Shown: piece after piece, positions 28,513 through 39,223 of the stretch
Layout: each line of letters begins with the position of its first letter
Position numbering within the stretch: position 1 is the stretch's first letter
Assembly: GCF_009649785.1 (NCBI RefSeq)
Contig: NZ_WJOK01000006.1
Span: forward strand, 1-64,000
DNA from: Agrobacterium tumefaciens
GTDB taxonomy: Bacteria > Pseudomonadota > Alphaproteobacteria > Rhizobiales > Rhizobiaceae
DNA: 64,000 bases
Direction: 5' to 3'
Made by a program: the position numbers and the translations under genes
The notes under the pieces: model-generated
The model's database searches: none
What the model saw: the letters and a program-made list of their open reading frames with translations, nothing else
Told to the model about the DNA's origin: nothing

Positions 28513-28534
28513 GTCTGGTTGCGATACTTTTCCT

Positions 28535-28595
28535 TCATGCCGGTCTTGAGCCGGTATCCAGTAAGCCCAAGTCCTTGGCCCAGGGCTAAAATGAC
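28535..28595. repeat. Palindromic repeat, truncated copy
   Basis: Starts TCATGCCGGTCTTGAGCCGG, has the inner AAGTCCTTGG segment, and ends ATGAC. It is a deleted version of 23726-23836. The rest of the gap to 28819 holds only the palindrome GTACGTAC (28753-28760, centred on CG), a possible LacI-type half operator. Confidence 0.7.
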
Positions 28596-28819
28596 GAAAG
28601 TTGTTGGTCAGCTCTGATAGTCTGCAGCCTGTTGATTTTATCGACGTGCCTAAATCCTTCGGAAAAGCCGAGGGATGACGCCGGGCAAAGGCGCGCACCC
28701 GTAGTTCAAAGGTAGAAATAAAGTGAAATCATCATCTTGCTGAAAATGTGAGGTACGTACATCATTTTTCGGTTTACGACGGCGGCAAAGCTGGATATTC
28801 AAATGGCACGGGAGGAAAC

Positions 28820-29842
28820 ATGAAGCCAACAGTTCACGATATCGCCGAGCGGGCGGGTGTCAGCCTTGCCACCATCGACCGGGTGCTGAACATGCGCCCC
28901 GGCGTTCACGCCGCTACTCGAGCGCGGGTAGAGGCGGCGATTGCCGAGCTTGGTTATGTGCGCGATATCGCCGCCGCCAATTTGGCCAAAGGTCGCAATT
29001 ATTCACTGGTCTTCATCCTTCCCGGCAACGACAATTCCTTCATGGCGACGCTGCGAGCCGAAGTTCGTGCCGCAGCCGCCCGCGCCCATCTGGAGCGCAC
29101 GGCGATCCGCGTTATAGAGGTGCCGCCTTTCAATGCCGCGGCACTGACGGAGGCGCTGGAAGTCGCGCGGCGGGAAAAGCCGTCGGGCGTCGCCTTCGTC
29201 GCCACCGATTCTGAGGATGTTGCCGAAGCCGCAGACCGGCTGGCCGAAGATGGCATCGCCACCGTCACGCTGGTTTCCGATCTCTCCGGTTCGCGCCGCG
29301 ACCATTATGCCGGCGTCGACAACGTTGCGGCCGGGCGCACGGCGGCTAGTCTCATGGGGCGCTTCCTGTCCGGGCGCGGCGGCGATATTGCGGTCGTTGC
29401 CGGCTCCATGCTGGTGCGCGACCATCGCGAACGCCTGGACGGCTTCCGCTCCGTCATCGAAAGCGAATTTCCGGACCTGCGACTATTGCCGGTCCTCGAA
29501 GGCCGGGACGATCCCGTCACCGTCGAGGCGCTGGTCACCAAGGCGCTTGCGAGCGACGCGCTGTCCGGCATCTACAGTCTCGGCGCCGGTAATCGTGGCC
29601 TCATCCGGGCGCTCAGAGCGTCATCGGGCGAAAGGTCGCCATCCGTCATCGCCCATGAGCTCACCGAAAACACGGCCAATGCGCTGCGGGAAGGCGTGCT
29701 CGATGCCGTGCTCAACCAGGATGCAGGGCATGAGGTGCGCAGCGCCATTCGCGTGTTGAAAGCGCGCGCGGATGGTCTCGCTGTCATCGCCGCGCAGGAG
29801 CGTATCCGTATCGACATATTCCTCAGGGACAATCTGCCCTGA
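28820..29842 (+). CDS. LacI-family transcriptional regulator
   Basis: A 340-aa regulator. The LacI HTH is at the very N terminus (TVHDIAERAGVSLATIDRVL) with the hinge around residues 45-58, and a periplasmic-binding-protein-type sugar domain follows. GGGAGGAAAC precedes ATG 28820, so the longer in-frame extension is rejected. It lies 91 bases upstream of xylB on the same strand, so it probably controls xylose use. The ligand is inferred from position only. Confidence 0.9.
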   Translation: MKPTVHDIAERAGVSLATIDRVLNMRPGVHAATRARVEAAIAELGYVRDIAAANLAKGRNYSLVFILPGNDNSFMATLRAEVRAAAARAHLERTAIRVIEVPPFNAAALTEALEVARREKPSGVAFVATDSEDVAEAADRLAEDGIATVTLVSDLSGSRRDHYAGVDNVAAGRTAASLMGRFLSGRGGDIAVVAGSMLVRDHRERLDGFRSVIESEFPDLRLLPVLEGRDDPVTVEALVTKALASDALSGIYSLGAGNRGLIRALRASSGERSPSVIAHELTENTANALREGVLDAVLNQDAGHEVRSAIRVLKARADGLAVIAAQERIRIDIFLRDNLP

Positions 29843-29933
29843 GGAGAGCATTTCCAGGAAAAGTGGCCGCCGGTTTTCCGTCCGGAAATGCGGTGACCCT
29901 TAAAACCGCTGAAGTGGCGCAAGGAGCGCCGGA

Positions 29934-31400
29934 ATGGAGAATTACATGTATCTCGGTCTCGATCTTGGAACATCCGGTGTCAAAGCCCTGCTGATGGACG
30001 GCGATCAGAAGATCGTCGGCTCGGCCAACGGCTCGCTGGAGGTCTCGCGCCCGCATCACGGCTGGTCGGAACAGGAGCCGGCGGACTGGATCGCCGCCAC
30101 GAGAACCGCAGTCGAAGGTCTGAAGCAGAAGTTTGCGAAGGAACTCGCTGCCGTGAAAGGTATCGGCCTTTCCGGCCAGATGCATGGCGCGACGCTGATA
30201 GACGCGAGCGGCAATGTGCTGCGGCCGTGCATTCTGTGGAACGACACGCGCTCCTATGCCGAGGCTGCCGAACTCGATGCCGATCCGCGCTTCCGCAAGA
30301 TCACCGGCAACATCGTATTCCCAGGCTTTACCGCACCGAAACTGGCCTGGGTCGCGAAGAACGAACCTGAAATCTTCGCGAAGGTGGCCAAGGTACTGCT
30401 GCCGAAGGATTACCTGCGACTGTGGCTGACGGGTGAATATATCTCGGAAATGTCGGATTCCGCCGGCACATCGTGGCTGGATACCGGTGCACGCAAATGG
30501 TCTGCCGATCTTCTGGCGGCGACCGGACTTCAAGAAAAACACATGCCGTCGCTGGTCGAAGGCACCGAGGAGGCAGGTGTGCTGCGTGCCGAGCTCGCCT
30601 CCCAATGGGGCATTGCGGGTAAGGCCGTGGTGGCCGGCGGCGCGGGTGACAATGCCGCTTCCGCATGCGGCATGGGCACGGTGAAAGAGGGCCACGCGTT
30701 CGTTTCGCTCGGCACTTCCGGCGTGTTGTTTGCCGCCAACGCCTCCTATCTGCCGAAGCCGGAAAGCGCCGTACACGCGTTCTGCCACGCGCTTCCCAAC
30801 ACATGGCACCAGATGGGCGTCATCCTGTCCGCTACCGATGCACTCAACTGGTATTCGCGCGTCACCGGCAAGTCCGCAGCCGAACTGACGGGTGAACTGG
30901 GCGACGAGCTTCTGGCGCCGAGCGGCGTCACTTTCGCACCCTATCTTTCCGGCGAGCGCACGCCGCATAACGATGCCGCCATTCGCGGCTCTTTCATTGG
31001 CCTTTCGCATGAAAGTGACCGCAGGGCGCTGACACAGGCTGTGCTGGAAGGCGTGACTTTCGCCATCCGTGACAATCTCGAAGCGCTGAAGTCGGCCGGC
31101 ACCTCCATTTCCCGCGTCACCGCCATCGGCGGCGGTTCGCGCTCGGCCTATTGGCTGGCCTCGATCGCGACTTCGCTCGGTGTGCCCGTGGATATTCCGG
31201 CCGAGGGCGATTTCGGCGCCGCTTTCGGCGCCGCCCGCCTCGGTCTCATCGCTGCAACAGGTGCAGATCCGGTTGCAGTCTGCACGCAGCCGGAAACGGC
31301 GCGGACGATCGAGCCGGTGGTGGCGCTTGGCGATGCTTATGAGGAGGCTTACCAGCGGTATCACGCGCTTTATCCCGCCATTCGGCCGCTTTCGCATTGA
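29934..31400 (+). CDS. xylB: Xylulokinase
   Basis: A 488-aa FGGY kinase phosphorylating D-xylulose. Landmarks are the phosphate loop LGLDLGTSGVKALLMD, SGQMHGATL, the WNDTRS sugar contact with catalytic Asp in GAGDNAASACGMG, and LSGERTPHND, all characteristic of XylB. Two close starts exist (29934 and 29946, MYLGLD); AGGAG fits the first. It is followed by xylA after a repeat-containing 240-base gap. Confidence 0.95.
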   Translation: MENYMYLGLDLGTSGVKALLMDGDQKIVGSANGSLEVSRPHHGWSEQEPADWIAATRTAVEGLKQKFAKELAAVKGIGLSGQMHGATLIDASGNVLRPCILWNDTRSYAEAAELDADPRFRKITGNIVFPGFTAPKLAWVAKNEPEIFAKVAKVLLPKDYLRLWLTGEYISEMSDSAGTSWLDTGARKWSADLLAATGLQEKHMPSLVEGTEEAGVLRAELASQWGIAGKAVVAGGAGDNAASACGMGTVKEGHAFVSLGTSGVLFAANASYLPKPESAVHAFCHALPNTWHQMGVILSATDALNWYSRVTGKSAAELTGELGDELLAPSGVTFAPYLSGERTPHNDAAIRGSFIGLSHESDRRALTQAVLEGVTFAIRDNLEALKSAGTSISRVTAIGGGSRSAYWLASIATSLGVPVDIPAEGDFGAAFGAARLGLIAATGADPVAVCTQPETARTIEPVVALGDAYEEAYQRYHALYPAIRPLSH

Positions 31401-31419
31401 GGTTTTGCGTGCGCCGTTC

Positions 31420-31573
31420 ACCCCTCTCTGCCCTGCCGTGCATCTCCCCCACAATGGGGGGAGATCGACAAGCGGCTAGGTCACGTCCTCCTGTGAGGTC
31501 GCGATCGAAGCGGTTGAGCGCAACTTGCTGATCTCCCTCCTTGTGGGGGAGATGTCCGGCACGACAGAGGGGG
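31420..31573. repeat. Second type of intergenic palindromic repeat
   Basis: About 154 bases between xylB and xylA. The outer arms read CCCCTCTCTGCC and ACAGAGGGGG. Inner hairpins are ATCTCCCCCAC / GGGGGGAGAT on the left and ATCTCCCTCC / GTGGGGGAGAT on the right. It is unlike the CCCTCAT-type repeat elsewhere in the window. A short relative may be at 39080-39102. Confidence 0.7.
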
Positions 31574-31641
31574 TAAGCGGCCCGCGCAGACCTCGAATTT
31601 TTGAACACCACCTAAACCCACCCCAGAGGAGGAACCATCCA

Positions 31642-32952
31642 ATGAGCACAGGCTTCTTCGGCGATATCGCCAAGATCAAATATGAAGGCCCCGACAGCAC
31701 CAACCCGCTCGCCTTCCGCCATTACAACCCCGACGAGATCGTTGCCGGAAAGCGTATGGAAGATCACCTGCGCTTTGCCGTGGCTTACTGGCACACCTTC
31801 ACCTGGCCGGGCGGCGACCCATTCGGTGGGCAGACGTTCCAGCGTCCGTGGTTTGAAGACACCATGCAGGCCGCCAAGCTGAAGGCCGATGTCGCCTTTG
31901 AATTCTTCTCGCTGCTCGGTTCGCCGTTCTATTGCTTCCACGACGCCGATGTGCGCCCGGAAGGCAGGAACTTTGCCGAAAACACCAGGAACCTCAACGA
32001 GATCGTCGACTACTTCGCGCAGAAGCAGGCTGATACCGGCGTAAAGCTTCTGTGGGGCACGGCGAACCTGTTCTCCAACCGCCGCTTCATGTCGGGTGCC
32101 GCGACCAATCCGGACCCGGATGTCTTCGCATTCTCGGCTGCGACGGTGAAGACCTGCATGGATGCCACCAAAAAGCTCGGCGGCGCCAATTACGTGCTAT
32201 GGGGCGGTCGTGAAGGTTACGAAACGCTGCTCAACACCGATCTTTCGCGCGAGCTGGACCAGCTCGGCCGCTTCCTCAATCTGGTTGTGGAATACAAATA
32301 CAAGATCGGTTTCGAAGGCACGATCCTGATCGAGCCAAAGCCGCAGGAGCCGACCAAGCACCAGTACGACTACGACGTCGCAACCGTTTATGCGTTCCTG
32401 CAGAAGAACGGTCTCGAGAAGGAAGTGAAGGTCAATATCGAGCAGGGTCACGCCATCCTCGCCGGCCATTCCTTCGAACACGAACTGGCCATGGCCAATG
32501 CCTTCGGCATTTTCGGCTCCATCGACATGAACCGCAACGATTACCAGTCTGGCTGGGATACCGACCAGTTCCCCAACAACGTACCTGAAATGGCGCTGGC
32601 CTATTACCACGTGCTGGCCGGCGGCGGCTTCACCAATGGCGGCACCAACTTCGATTCCAAGCTGCGTCGCCAGTCGCTCGATCCGCAGGACCTGCTGATC
32701 GGCCATATCGGCGGCATGGATTGCTGCGCCCGCGGCTTGAAGGCGGCGGCGAAGATGATCGAGGACGGCGCGCTGTCGAAGCCGCTTTCGGAGCGTTACG
32801 CGAAGTGGGACGCACCTGAAGCCCAGAAGATGTTGCGCGGCGAGCTGAAGCTCGAAGAAATCGCAGCGCTGGTCGAGCGCCAGGATATCAACCCCGAGCC
32901 GAAGTCCGGTCGTCAGGAATATCTGGAGAACGTCGTCAATCGTTACGTTTGA
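31642..32952 (+). CDS. xylA: Xylose isomerase
   Basis: A 436-aa class II xylose isomerase converting D-xylose to D-xylulose. Catalytic His is in YCFHDADV, metal ligands in [37 protein letters not shown] and [19 protein letters not shown], and the signature [12 protein letters not shown] is intact. GAGGAGG upstream fixes ATG 31642; the frame continues upstream through the repeat, which creates a spurious longer ORF. Together with xylB it delivers xylulose 5-phosphate to the pentose phosphate pathway. Confidence 0.97.
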   Translation: MSTGFFGDIAKIKYEGPDSTNPLAFRHYNPDEIVAGKRMEDHLRFAVAYWHTFTWPGGDPFGGQTFQRPWFEDTMQAAKLKADVAFEFFSLLGSPFYCFHDADVRPEGRNFAENTRNLNEIVDYFAQKQADTGVKLLWGTANLFSNRRFMSGAATNPDPDVFAFSAATVKTCMDATKKLGGANYVLWGGREGYETLLNTDLSRELDQLGRFLNLVVEYKYKIGFEGTILIEPKPQEPTKHQYDYDVATVYAFLQKNGLEKEVKVNIEQGHAILAGHSFEHELAMANAFGIFGSIDMNRNDYQSGWDTDQFPNNVPEMALAYYHVLAGGGFTNGGTNFDSKLRRQSLDPQDLLIGHIGGMDCCARGLKAAAKMIEDGALSKPLSERYAKWDAPEAQKMLRGELKLEEIAALVERQDINPEPKSGRQEYLENVVNRYV

Positions 32953-32977
32953 CGGACTGGTACGTTCATAAACAAAG

Positions 32978-32998
32978 GACGGGGGAGCATCCCCCGTC
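32978..32998 (+). terminator. Hairpin after xylA
   Basis: Perfect 8-bp stem GACGGGGG / CCCCCGTC with loop AGCAT, 26 bases past the xylA stop. It has no T run, so termination may be partial. Confidence 0.6.
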
Positions 32999-33030
32999 TA
33001 TTGGCTGGTTAAAGCCGCAAACCTCTCCTC

Positions 33031-33061
33031 CGTCATCCTCGCGACATGCCCGAGGATGACG
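33031..33061. repeat. Short palindromic repeat
   Basis: Perfect arms CGTCATCCTCG / CGAGGATGACG around a nine-base centre. The same GTCATCC / GGATGAC pair bounds the copies at 53969-54046 and 59155-59239. Confidence 0.7.
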
Positions 33062-33720
33062 TCGTATCTGCGGTGTACGGCACCGTTCGGTCTCCGGGCC
33101 CGATGGTGCAGATAACATTCCATAAAATGAGACTAAGAAGGCTGCGATAGCCGGATTAAGGGGGCATGCTCGCCGTCTGCTGCCAAAGGCGAGAACATTT
33201 CCGCGCCACCCCTCCTTTCTTTCCAGTCACTTACCGCAAAACCTTTCCCCGCATGTTCCCACCCGTCCATTTTGCTGCATCATTTCCCTGCAACCGGAAC
33301 GGAAGGGCGATACGCGCGGCGCCTTTCGCGGACCGGCTGCCGGCATCGACAAGCGTGGTTCTGGCAAACCGCGTTCCGGAAAGGCGTCCCGCAATTGCCA
33401 GTAGCGGGAAGGGCCGATCCGGTAGGTGTCGTGAAAAGGCTGTCACAGATCGACCGGCATTCCGGTCGAACAAGGCGCGGCCCGGCAGATGCAAGACTTT
33501 CCACCACACTCAACTCCCATCCGCATTTGCCGGGCTGTCGTTCTCCCGCTGCCGGGAAACCGTTGCGGCGACTTTCGTGTACCTAAAGCGCTTTGGATAT
33601 CTTAACCGCGCTGCTGAAACGTTGCAGATTTTGCGTGCCTGCGGCTGTACCTCATTGCTGACTTGGTCTAAACCGCTCTCCATCTTTTGACGCTCGATGG
33701 ATGACGAAAGGGCCTATCCG
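33062..33720. promoter_or_regulatory. Upstream region of abg with LacI-type operator candidates
   Basis: This gap of about 660 bases has no convincing gene; a 174-codon ORF at 33166-33690 lacks a ribosome site and has Arg/Pro/Ser-biased noncoding composition. Two CG-centred dyads lie close to abg: AAAGCGCTTT (33585-33594, perfect) and CTG-A-AACGTT-G-CAG (33614-33627). Both have the form of LacI-family operators. Bases 33100-33560 show nothing else I can name. Confidence 0.5.
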
Positions 33721-35100
33721 ATGACCGATCACAAAGCGCTTGCAGCCCGTTTCCCCGGCGATTTCCTGTTCGGCGTGGCGACCGCCTCGTTCCAGATCGA
33801 GGGTGCCACCAAGGTTGACGGTCGCAAGCCATCCATCTGGGATGCCTTCTGCAACATGCCGGGCCATGTCTTCGGGCGCCACAATGGCGACGTTGCCTGC
33901 GATCACTATAATCGCTGGGAGGATGATCTCGATCTGATCAAGGAAATGGGTGTCGAAGCCTATCGTTTCTCCATTGCCTGGCCGCGCATCATTCCCGATG
34001 GATTCGGCCCGATCAACGAGAAGGGGCTGGATTTCTACGACCGCCTCGTCGATGGCTGCAAGGCGCGCGGCATAAAAACCTATGCGACGCTTTACCATTG
34101 GGACCTGCCGCTGACACTGATGGGCGACGGCGGCTGGGCCTCGCGTTCCACCGCCCATGCCTTCCAGCGTTACGCCAAGACCGTCATGGCACGGCTGGGC
34201 GACCGGCTGGATGCGGTGGCGACCTTCAATGAACCCTGGTGTGCGGTTTGGCTCAGCCATCTCTATGGCATTCATGCGCCGGGCGAGCGCAACATGGATG
34301 CAGCCCTTGCGGCCATGCACCACATCAACCTTGCCCATGGTTTCGGCGTCGAGGCGTCCCGCCATGTTGCGCCCAAGGTGCCGGTCGGACTGGTGCTGAA
34401 CGCCCATTCCGTCATCCCGGCCTCCAATAGCGACGCCGACCTGAAGGCAGCTGAACGGGCATTCCAGTTCCACAACGGCGCGTTTTTCGATCCGGTCTTC
34501 AAGGGCGAATATCCGGCGGAGATGATGGAGGCCCTGGGCAGCCGCATGCCGGTGGTGGAGGCGGAAGACCTGTCCATCATCAGCCAGAAGCTCGACTGGT
34601 GGGGCCTGAATTATTATACACCGATGCGCGTTGCCGACGACGCCACCGAAGGTGCGGAATTCCCTGCCACCAAACCAGCCCCGGCCGTCAGCGATGTCAA
34701 AACCGATATCGGCTGGGAAGTCTATGCGCCGGCGCTGCACTCGCTGGTGGAGACGCTCTACGAGCGCTACGAGCTGCCCGATTGCTACATCACCGAAAAT
34801 GGCGCTTGCTACAATATGGGTGTCGAAAACGGCGAGGTGGATGATCAACCCCGTCTTGACTATTACGCCGAACATCTTGGTATCGTTGCTGATCTGGTGA
34901 AGGACGGTTACCCCATGCGGGGTTACTTCGCCTGGAGCCTGATGGACAATTTCGAATGGGCGGAAGGTTACCGCATGCGCTTTGGCCTCGTGCACGTGGA
35001 TTACGAAACGCAGGTTCGTACGTTGAAGAACAGCGGCAAATGGTACAGCGCGCTGGCATCGGGTTTTCCGAAGGGGAACCACGGTGTGATGAAGGGGTGA
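33721..35100 (+). CDS. abg: GH1 beta-glucosidase, Abg
   Basis: A 459-aa family 1 glycosidase. The acid/base Glu is in TFNEPWCAVWLSH and the nucleophile Glu in YITENGACYNMG. The sequence matches, from memory, the Agrobacterium Abg enzyme (nucleophile Glu358) along its whole length, with only scattered differences. It hydrolyses cellobiose and other beta-glucosides, and beta-galactosides more weakly. There is no signal peptide, so it acts in the cytoplasm on imported sugars. ATG 33721 (MTDHKALAARFPGDF) gives the Abg length; an in-frame start at 33697 is possible. Confidence 0.96.
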   Translation: MTDHKALAARFPGDFLFGVATASFQIEGATKVDGRKPSIWDAFCNMPGHVFGRHNGDVACDHYNRWEDDLDLIKEMGVEAYRFSIAWPRIIPDGFGPINEKGLDFYDRLVDGCKARGIKTYATLYHWDLPLTLMGDGGWASRSTAHAFQRYAKTVMARLGDRLDAVATFNEPWCAVWLSHLYGIHAPGERNMDAALAAMHHINLAHGFGVEASRHVAPKVPVGLVLNAHSVIPASNSDADLKAAERAFQFHNGAFFDPVFKGEYPAEMMEALGSRMPVVEAEDLSIISQKLDWWGLNYYTPMRVADDATEGAEFPATKPAPAVSDVKTDIGWEVYAPALHSLVETLYERYELPDCYITENGACYNMGVENGEVDDQPRLDYYAEHLGIVADLVKDGYPMRGYFAWSLMDNFEWAEGYRMRFGLVHVDYETQVRTLKNSGKWYSALASGFPKGNHGVMKG

Positions 35101-35108
35101 GGCTTTCT

Positions 35109-35227
35109 CCCTCATCCCTGTGCTTGTCACAGGGATCCAGCCAGCCCAAGTCCTTGGGCTGGGATGAGTATTTCCGCCACGCAGACGCGTGTCGGCCGGA
35201 TTCCTGTGACAAGCACAGGAATGAGGG
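35109..35227. repeat. Palindromic intergenic repeat, full copy
   Basis: Bounded by CCCTCATCCCTGTG and CACAGGAATGAGGG, with the inner hairpin CAGCCCAAG / CTTGGGCTG and the GCAGACGCGTGT centre. It is the same element as 20014-20140 and lies right after the abg stop. Confidence 0.85.
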
Positions 35228-35471
35228 TGGAGAGGCTGGCTCGTGTGTGAACTTTACCTGCCGTATTCCTCACCAGGAAAGTACACGATAGCTCTCCCCA
35301 ATAAAGTTCTTCCACCTTACTATCAGTTTTCCAAACTTTTTTGCCAGTTACCCGGCAGTGCCTGCTTGCGCCTGCCATCCTGTCTCCTATGTCAGGCAGG
35401 CTACGCAGACGTAGCGCCTGCTGCTGCCTCATCCGGAGCGGTGCGGGCTGGTCCTCCCAGGGAAAACGAAC
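35228..35471. other. Structured leader of the nitroreductase gene
   Basis: The last 100 bases before the gene hold a long hairpin at 35393-35420: CAGGC...CTACG-CAGA-CGTAG...GCCTG. An overlapping pair CCTGCC / GGCAGG (35371-35400) could form instead. No promoter hexamers are clear. It may be an operator or an mRNA structure. Confidence 0.4.
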
Positions 35472-36101
35472 ATGCTTATCGAAAAACTCAACTGGCGTTA
35501 TGCCACCAAGAAAATGGATCCTTCCAAGACTGTTGCGGAAGACAAGGTCGAGCGCATCGTCGAAGCCGCCCGGCTGGCGCCCACTTCCAGCGGGTTGCAG
35601 CCGTTCGAAGTCATCGTCGTTACCGATCCGGAAGTGCGCGCAAAGATCCGCGAGATCGCCTGGAACCAGGCGCAGGTGACTGAAGGTTCGCATCTTCTGG
35701 TGTTTGCGGCGTGGGATAACTACACGCAAGAGCGGATCAACCATATGTTCGATCTGGTCAACGAAGAGCGTGGCGTCAAGAACGAGGGCTGGGAAGCGTA
35801 TCGTCAGAAGCTTCTCTCCTCCTATCCGCAGCGTGATGAGCAGGTGAATTTCGAACACGCAGCCCGTCAGGCGTATATTGGTTTCGGCATGGCGGTGGCG
35901 CAGGCTGCTTTCGAGGGTGTGGATTCCACACCGATGGAAGGTTTCGATCCGGCCAAGCTGGATGAAATCCTCGGCCTGCGTGAAAAGGGCCTGCGCTCCG
36001 TCACCATCCTGCCGCTCGGATACCGCGAGCCGGAAGGCGACTGGCTGGTGAACCTGAAGAAGGTCCGCCGCCCGCTTGAGGAATTCGTCAGCCGCGTCTG
36101 A
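35472..36101 (+). CDS. Nitroreductase-family NAD(P)H-dependent oxidoreductase
   Basis: A 209-aa flavoprotein of the NfsB/YfkO type. The N-terminal FMN contacts appear in WRYATKKMDPSK-like sequence and ARLAPTSSGLQPFEVIVV, and the C-terminal FMN-binding segment in LPLGYREPEGDWL. Members reduce quinones, nitro compounds or flavins by two electrons. The start ATG 35472 has GGGAAAACG just upstream. It appears monocistronic, between abg and metNIQ. Confidence 0.88.
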   Translation: MLIEKLNWRYATKKMDPSKTVAEDKVERIVEAARLAPTSSGLQPFEVIVVTDPEVRAKIREIAWNQAQVTEGSHLLVFAAWDNYTQERINHMFDLVNEERGVKNEGWEAYRQKLLSSYPQRDEQVNFEHAARQAYIGFGMAVAQAAFEGVDSTPMEGFDPAKLDEILGLREKGLRSVTILPLGYREPEGDWLVNLKKVRRPLEEFVSRV

Positions 36102-38155
<2,054 letters not shown>

Positions 38156-38165
38156 TAAAACCGTT

Positions 38166-38195
38166 CAAGAACAACAAACCCAAGAACAACAAACC
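38166..38195 (+). repeat. Tandem 15-base repeat between metI and metQ
   Basis: CAAGAACAACAAACC occurs twice in direct succession in the metI-metQ spacer, and a third copy begins (CAAGG). It probably arose by slippage and only lengthens the leader of metQ; the AGGAG ribosome site follows it. Confidence 0.9.
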
Positions 38196-38208
38196 CAAGG
38201 AGACATCC

Positions 38209-38988
38209 ATGAAGAAAATCATCCTCGCGGCTTCGCTCGCCGCTCTCTTTACCGCCGGTCAGGCGCTGGCCGAAACCATCAAGATTGGTGTTACACCTGC
38301 CGAGCACGCGCAGATCATGGAACAGGTCAAGAAGATCGCCGCCGCCAAGGGACTGGACATCGATATCGTCGAGTTCTCCGACTACGTCGTGCCGAACCAG
38401 GCACTGGCAGACGGTGAGCTTCAGGCCAACTCCTTCCAGCACCAGCCTTACCTCGACAACCAGATCGCTGACCGCAAGTTCGATCTCGTCAGCGTCGGCA
38501 CCACCATCACCACGCCGATGGGCGTTTATTCGAAGAAGGTGAAGAGCCTTGACGAGCTGAAGGACGGCGCGACGGTCGGTATTCCGAACGACCCGACCAA
38601 TGGCGGCCGTGCGCTTCTCGTTCTCGCTTCCAAGGGTGTGCTCAAGGTCAAGGAAGAAGCCGGTCTGAAGGTAACGCCTGCCGACATCACCGAAAACCCG
38701 AAGAACATCCAGATCGTCGAACTTGACGCTGCGCAGTTGCCGCGCTCGCTGGATGACACCGACGCGTCGGTCATCAACACCAATTATGCTACGGCAGCAG
38801 GCCTGAACCCCAAGAAGGACGCCATCGCCATCGAAAGCGAAAAGTCCCCTTACGCAAACGTCATCGCCGTTCGTGCGCAGGACAAGGACAGGCCGTGGGT
38901 GAAGACGCTGGTGGAATCCTACCACAGCCCGGAAGTGAAGGCCTTCATTCTGGAGAAGTTCAACGGCACGGTCATTCCGTCCTGGTAA
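38209..38988 (+). CDS. metQ: Methionine ABC transporter substrate-binding protein
   Basis: A 259-aa NlpA/MetQ-family protein. It has an N-terminal Sec signal (AASLAALFTAGQALA, cleaved before ETIKIGV). There is no lipobox Cys, so unlike E. coli MetQ it should be a free periplasmic protein. Family segments NQALADGELQANSFQHQPYLD and IPNDPTNGGRALLVL contact methionine. It ends the metNIQ operon; an intrinsic terminator follows. Confidence 0.93.
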   Translation: MKKIILAASLAALFTAGQALAETIKIGVTPAEHAQIMEQVKKIAAAKGLDIDIVEFSDYVVPNQALADGELQANSFQHQPYLDNQIADRKFDLVSVGTTITTPMGVYSKKVKSLDELKDGATVGIPNDPTNGGRALLVLASKGVLKVKEEAGLKVTPADITENPKNIQIVELDAAQLPRSLDDTDASVINTNYATAAGLNPKKDAIAIESEKSPYANVIAVRAQDKDRPWVKTLVESYHSPEVKAFILEKFNGTVIPSW

Positions 38989-39015
38989 TCAGGCCTGACA
39001 CGATTGAAGTTGCAG

Positions 39016-39043
39016 CCTCTCCCGTTCGCGGGGGAGGTTTTTT
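39016..39043 (+). terminator. Intrinsic terminator after metQ
   Basis: Nine-bp stem CCTCTCCCG / CGGGGGAGG (one G-T pair) with a stable TTCG tetraloop and a T6 run. Confidence 0.92.
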
Positions 39044-39079
39044 GTTTGCGGGGCGAACGCATCCGCAGTTTTTATGAAA

Positions 39080-39102
39080 ATCCCCCACCATTGTGGGGAG
39101 AA
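39080..39102. repeat. Short hairpin, possible remnant of the second repeat type
   Basis: TCCCCCAC-CAT-TGTGGGGA. The TCCCCCAC half is shared with the arms of the 31420-31573 element. It lies before the diguanylate cyclase gene. Confidence 0.5.
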
Positions 39103-39223
39103 TTTTTCTCTATTTCACCCATACTGTCGTTTTATACCCGTTGTTTTTTGTGGCGTCGCCACAATCCAACTTAACGGCTTTTGAATGTTTCCTTCGCAAG
39201 ATGATGCTTTCGAAGGGGATTTT

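Noticed and set aside
26728-28698. 656-codon minus-strand ORF opposite emrB
   Set aside because: It mirrors the coding frame of emrB, is rich in His/Asp/Glu/Gly without domains, and has no ribosome site. Long antisense frames are common in this GC-rich DNA; the same applies to those at 29823-31454, 33652-35130, 39110-40888, 51474-52685 and 54105-55166.
33166-33690. 174-codon ORF between xylA and abg
   Set aside because: No ribosome site, biased to Arg, Pro, Ser and Cys, no recognisable domain, and it overlaps likely operators of abg.
38166-38195. CRISPR-like direct repeat
   Set aside because: Two adjacent 15-base copies without spacers; a simple tandem duplication.
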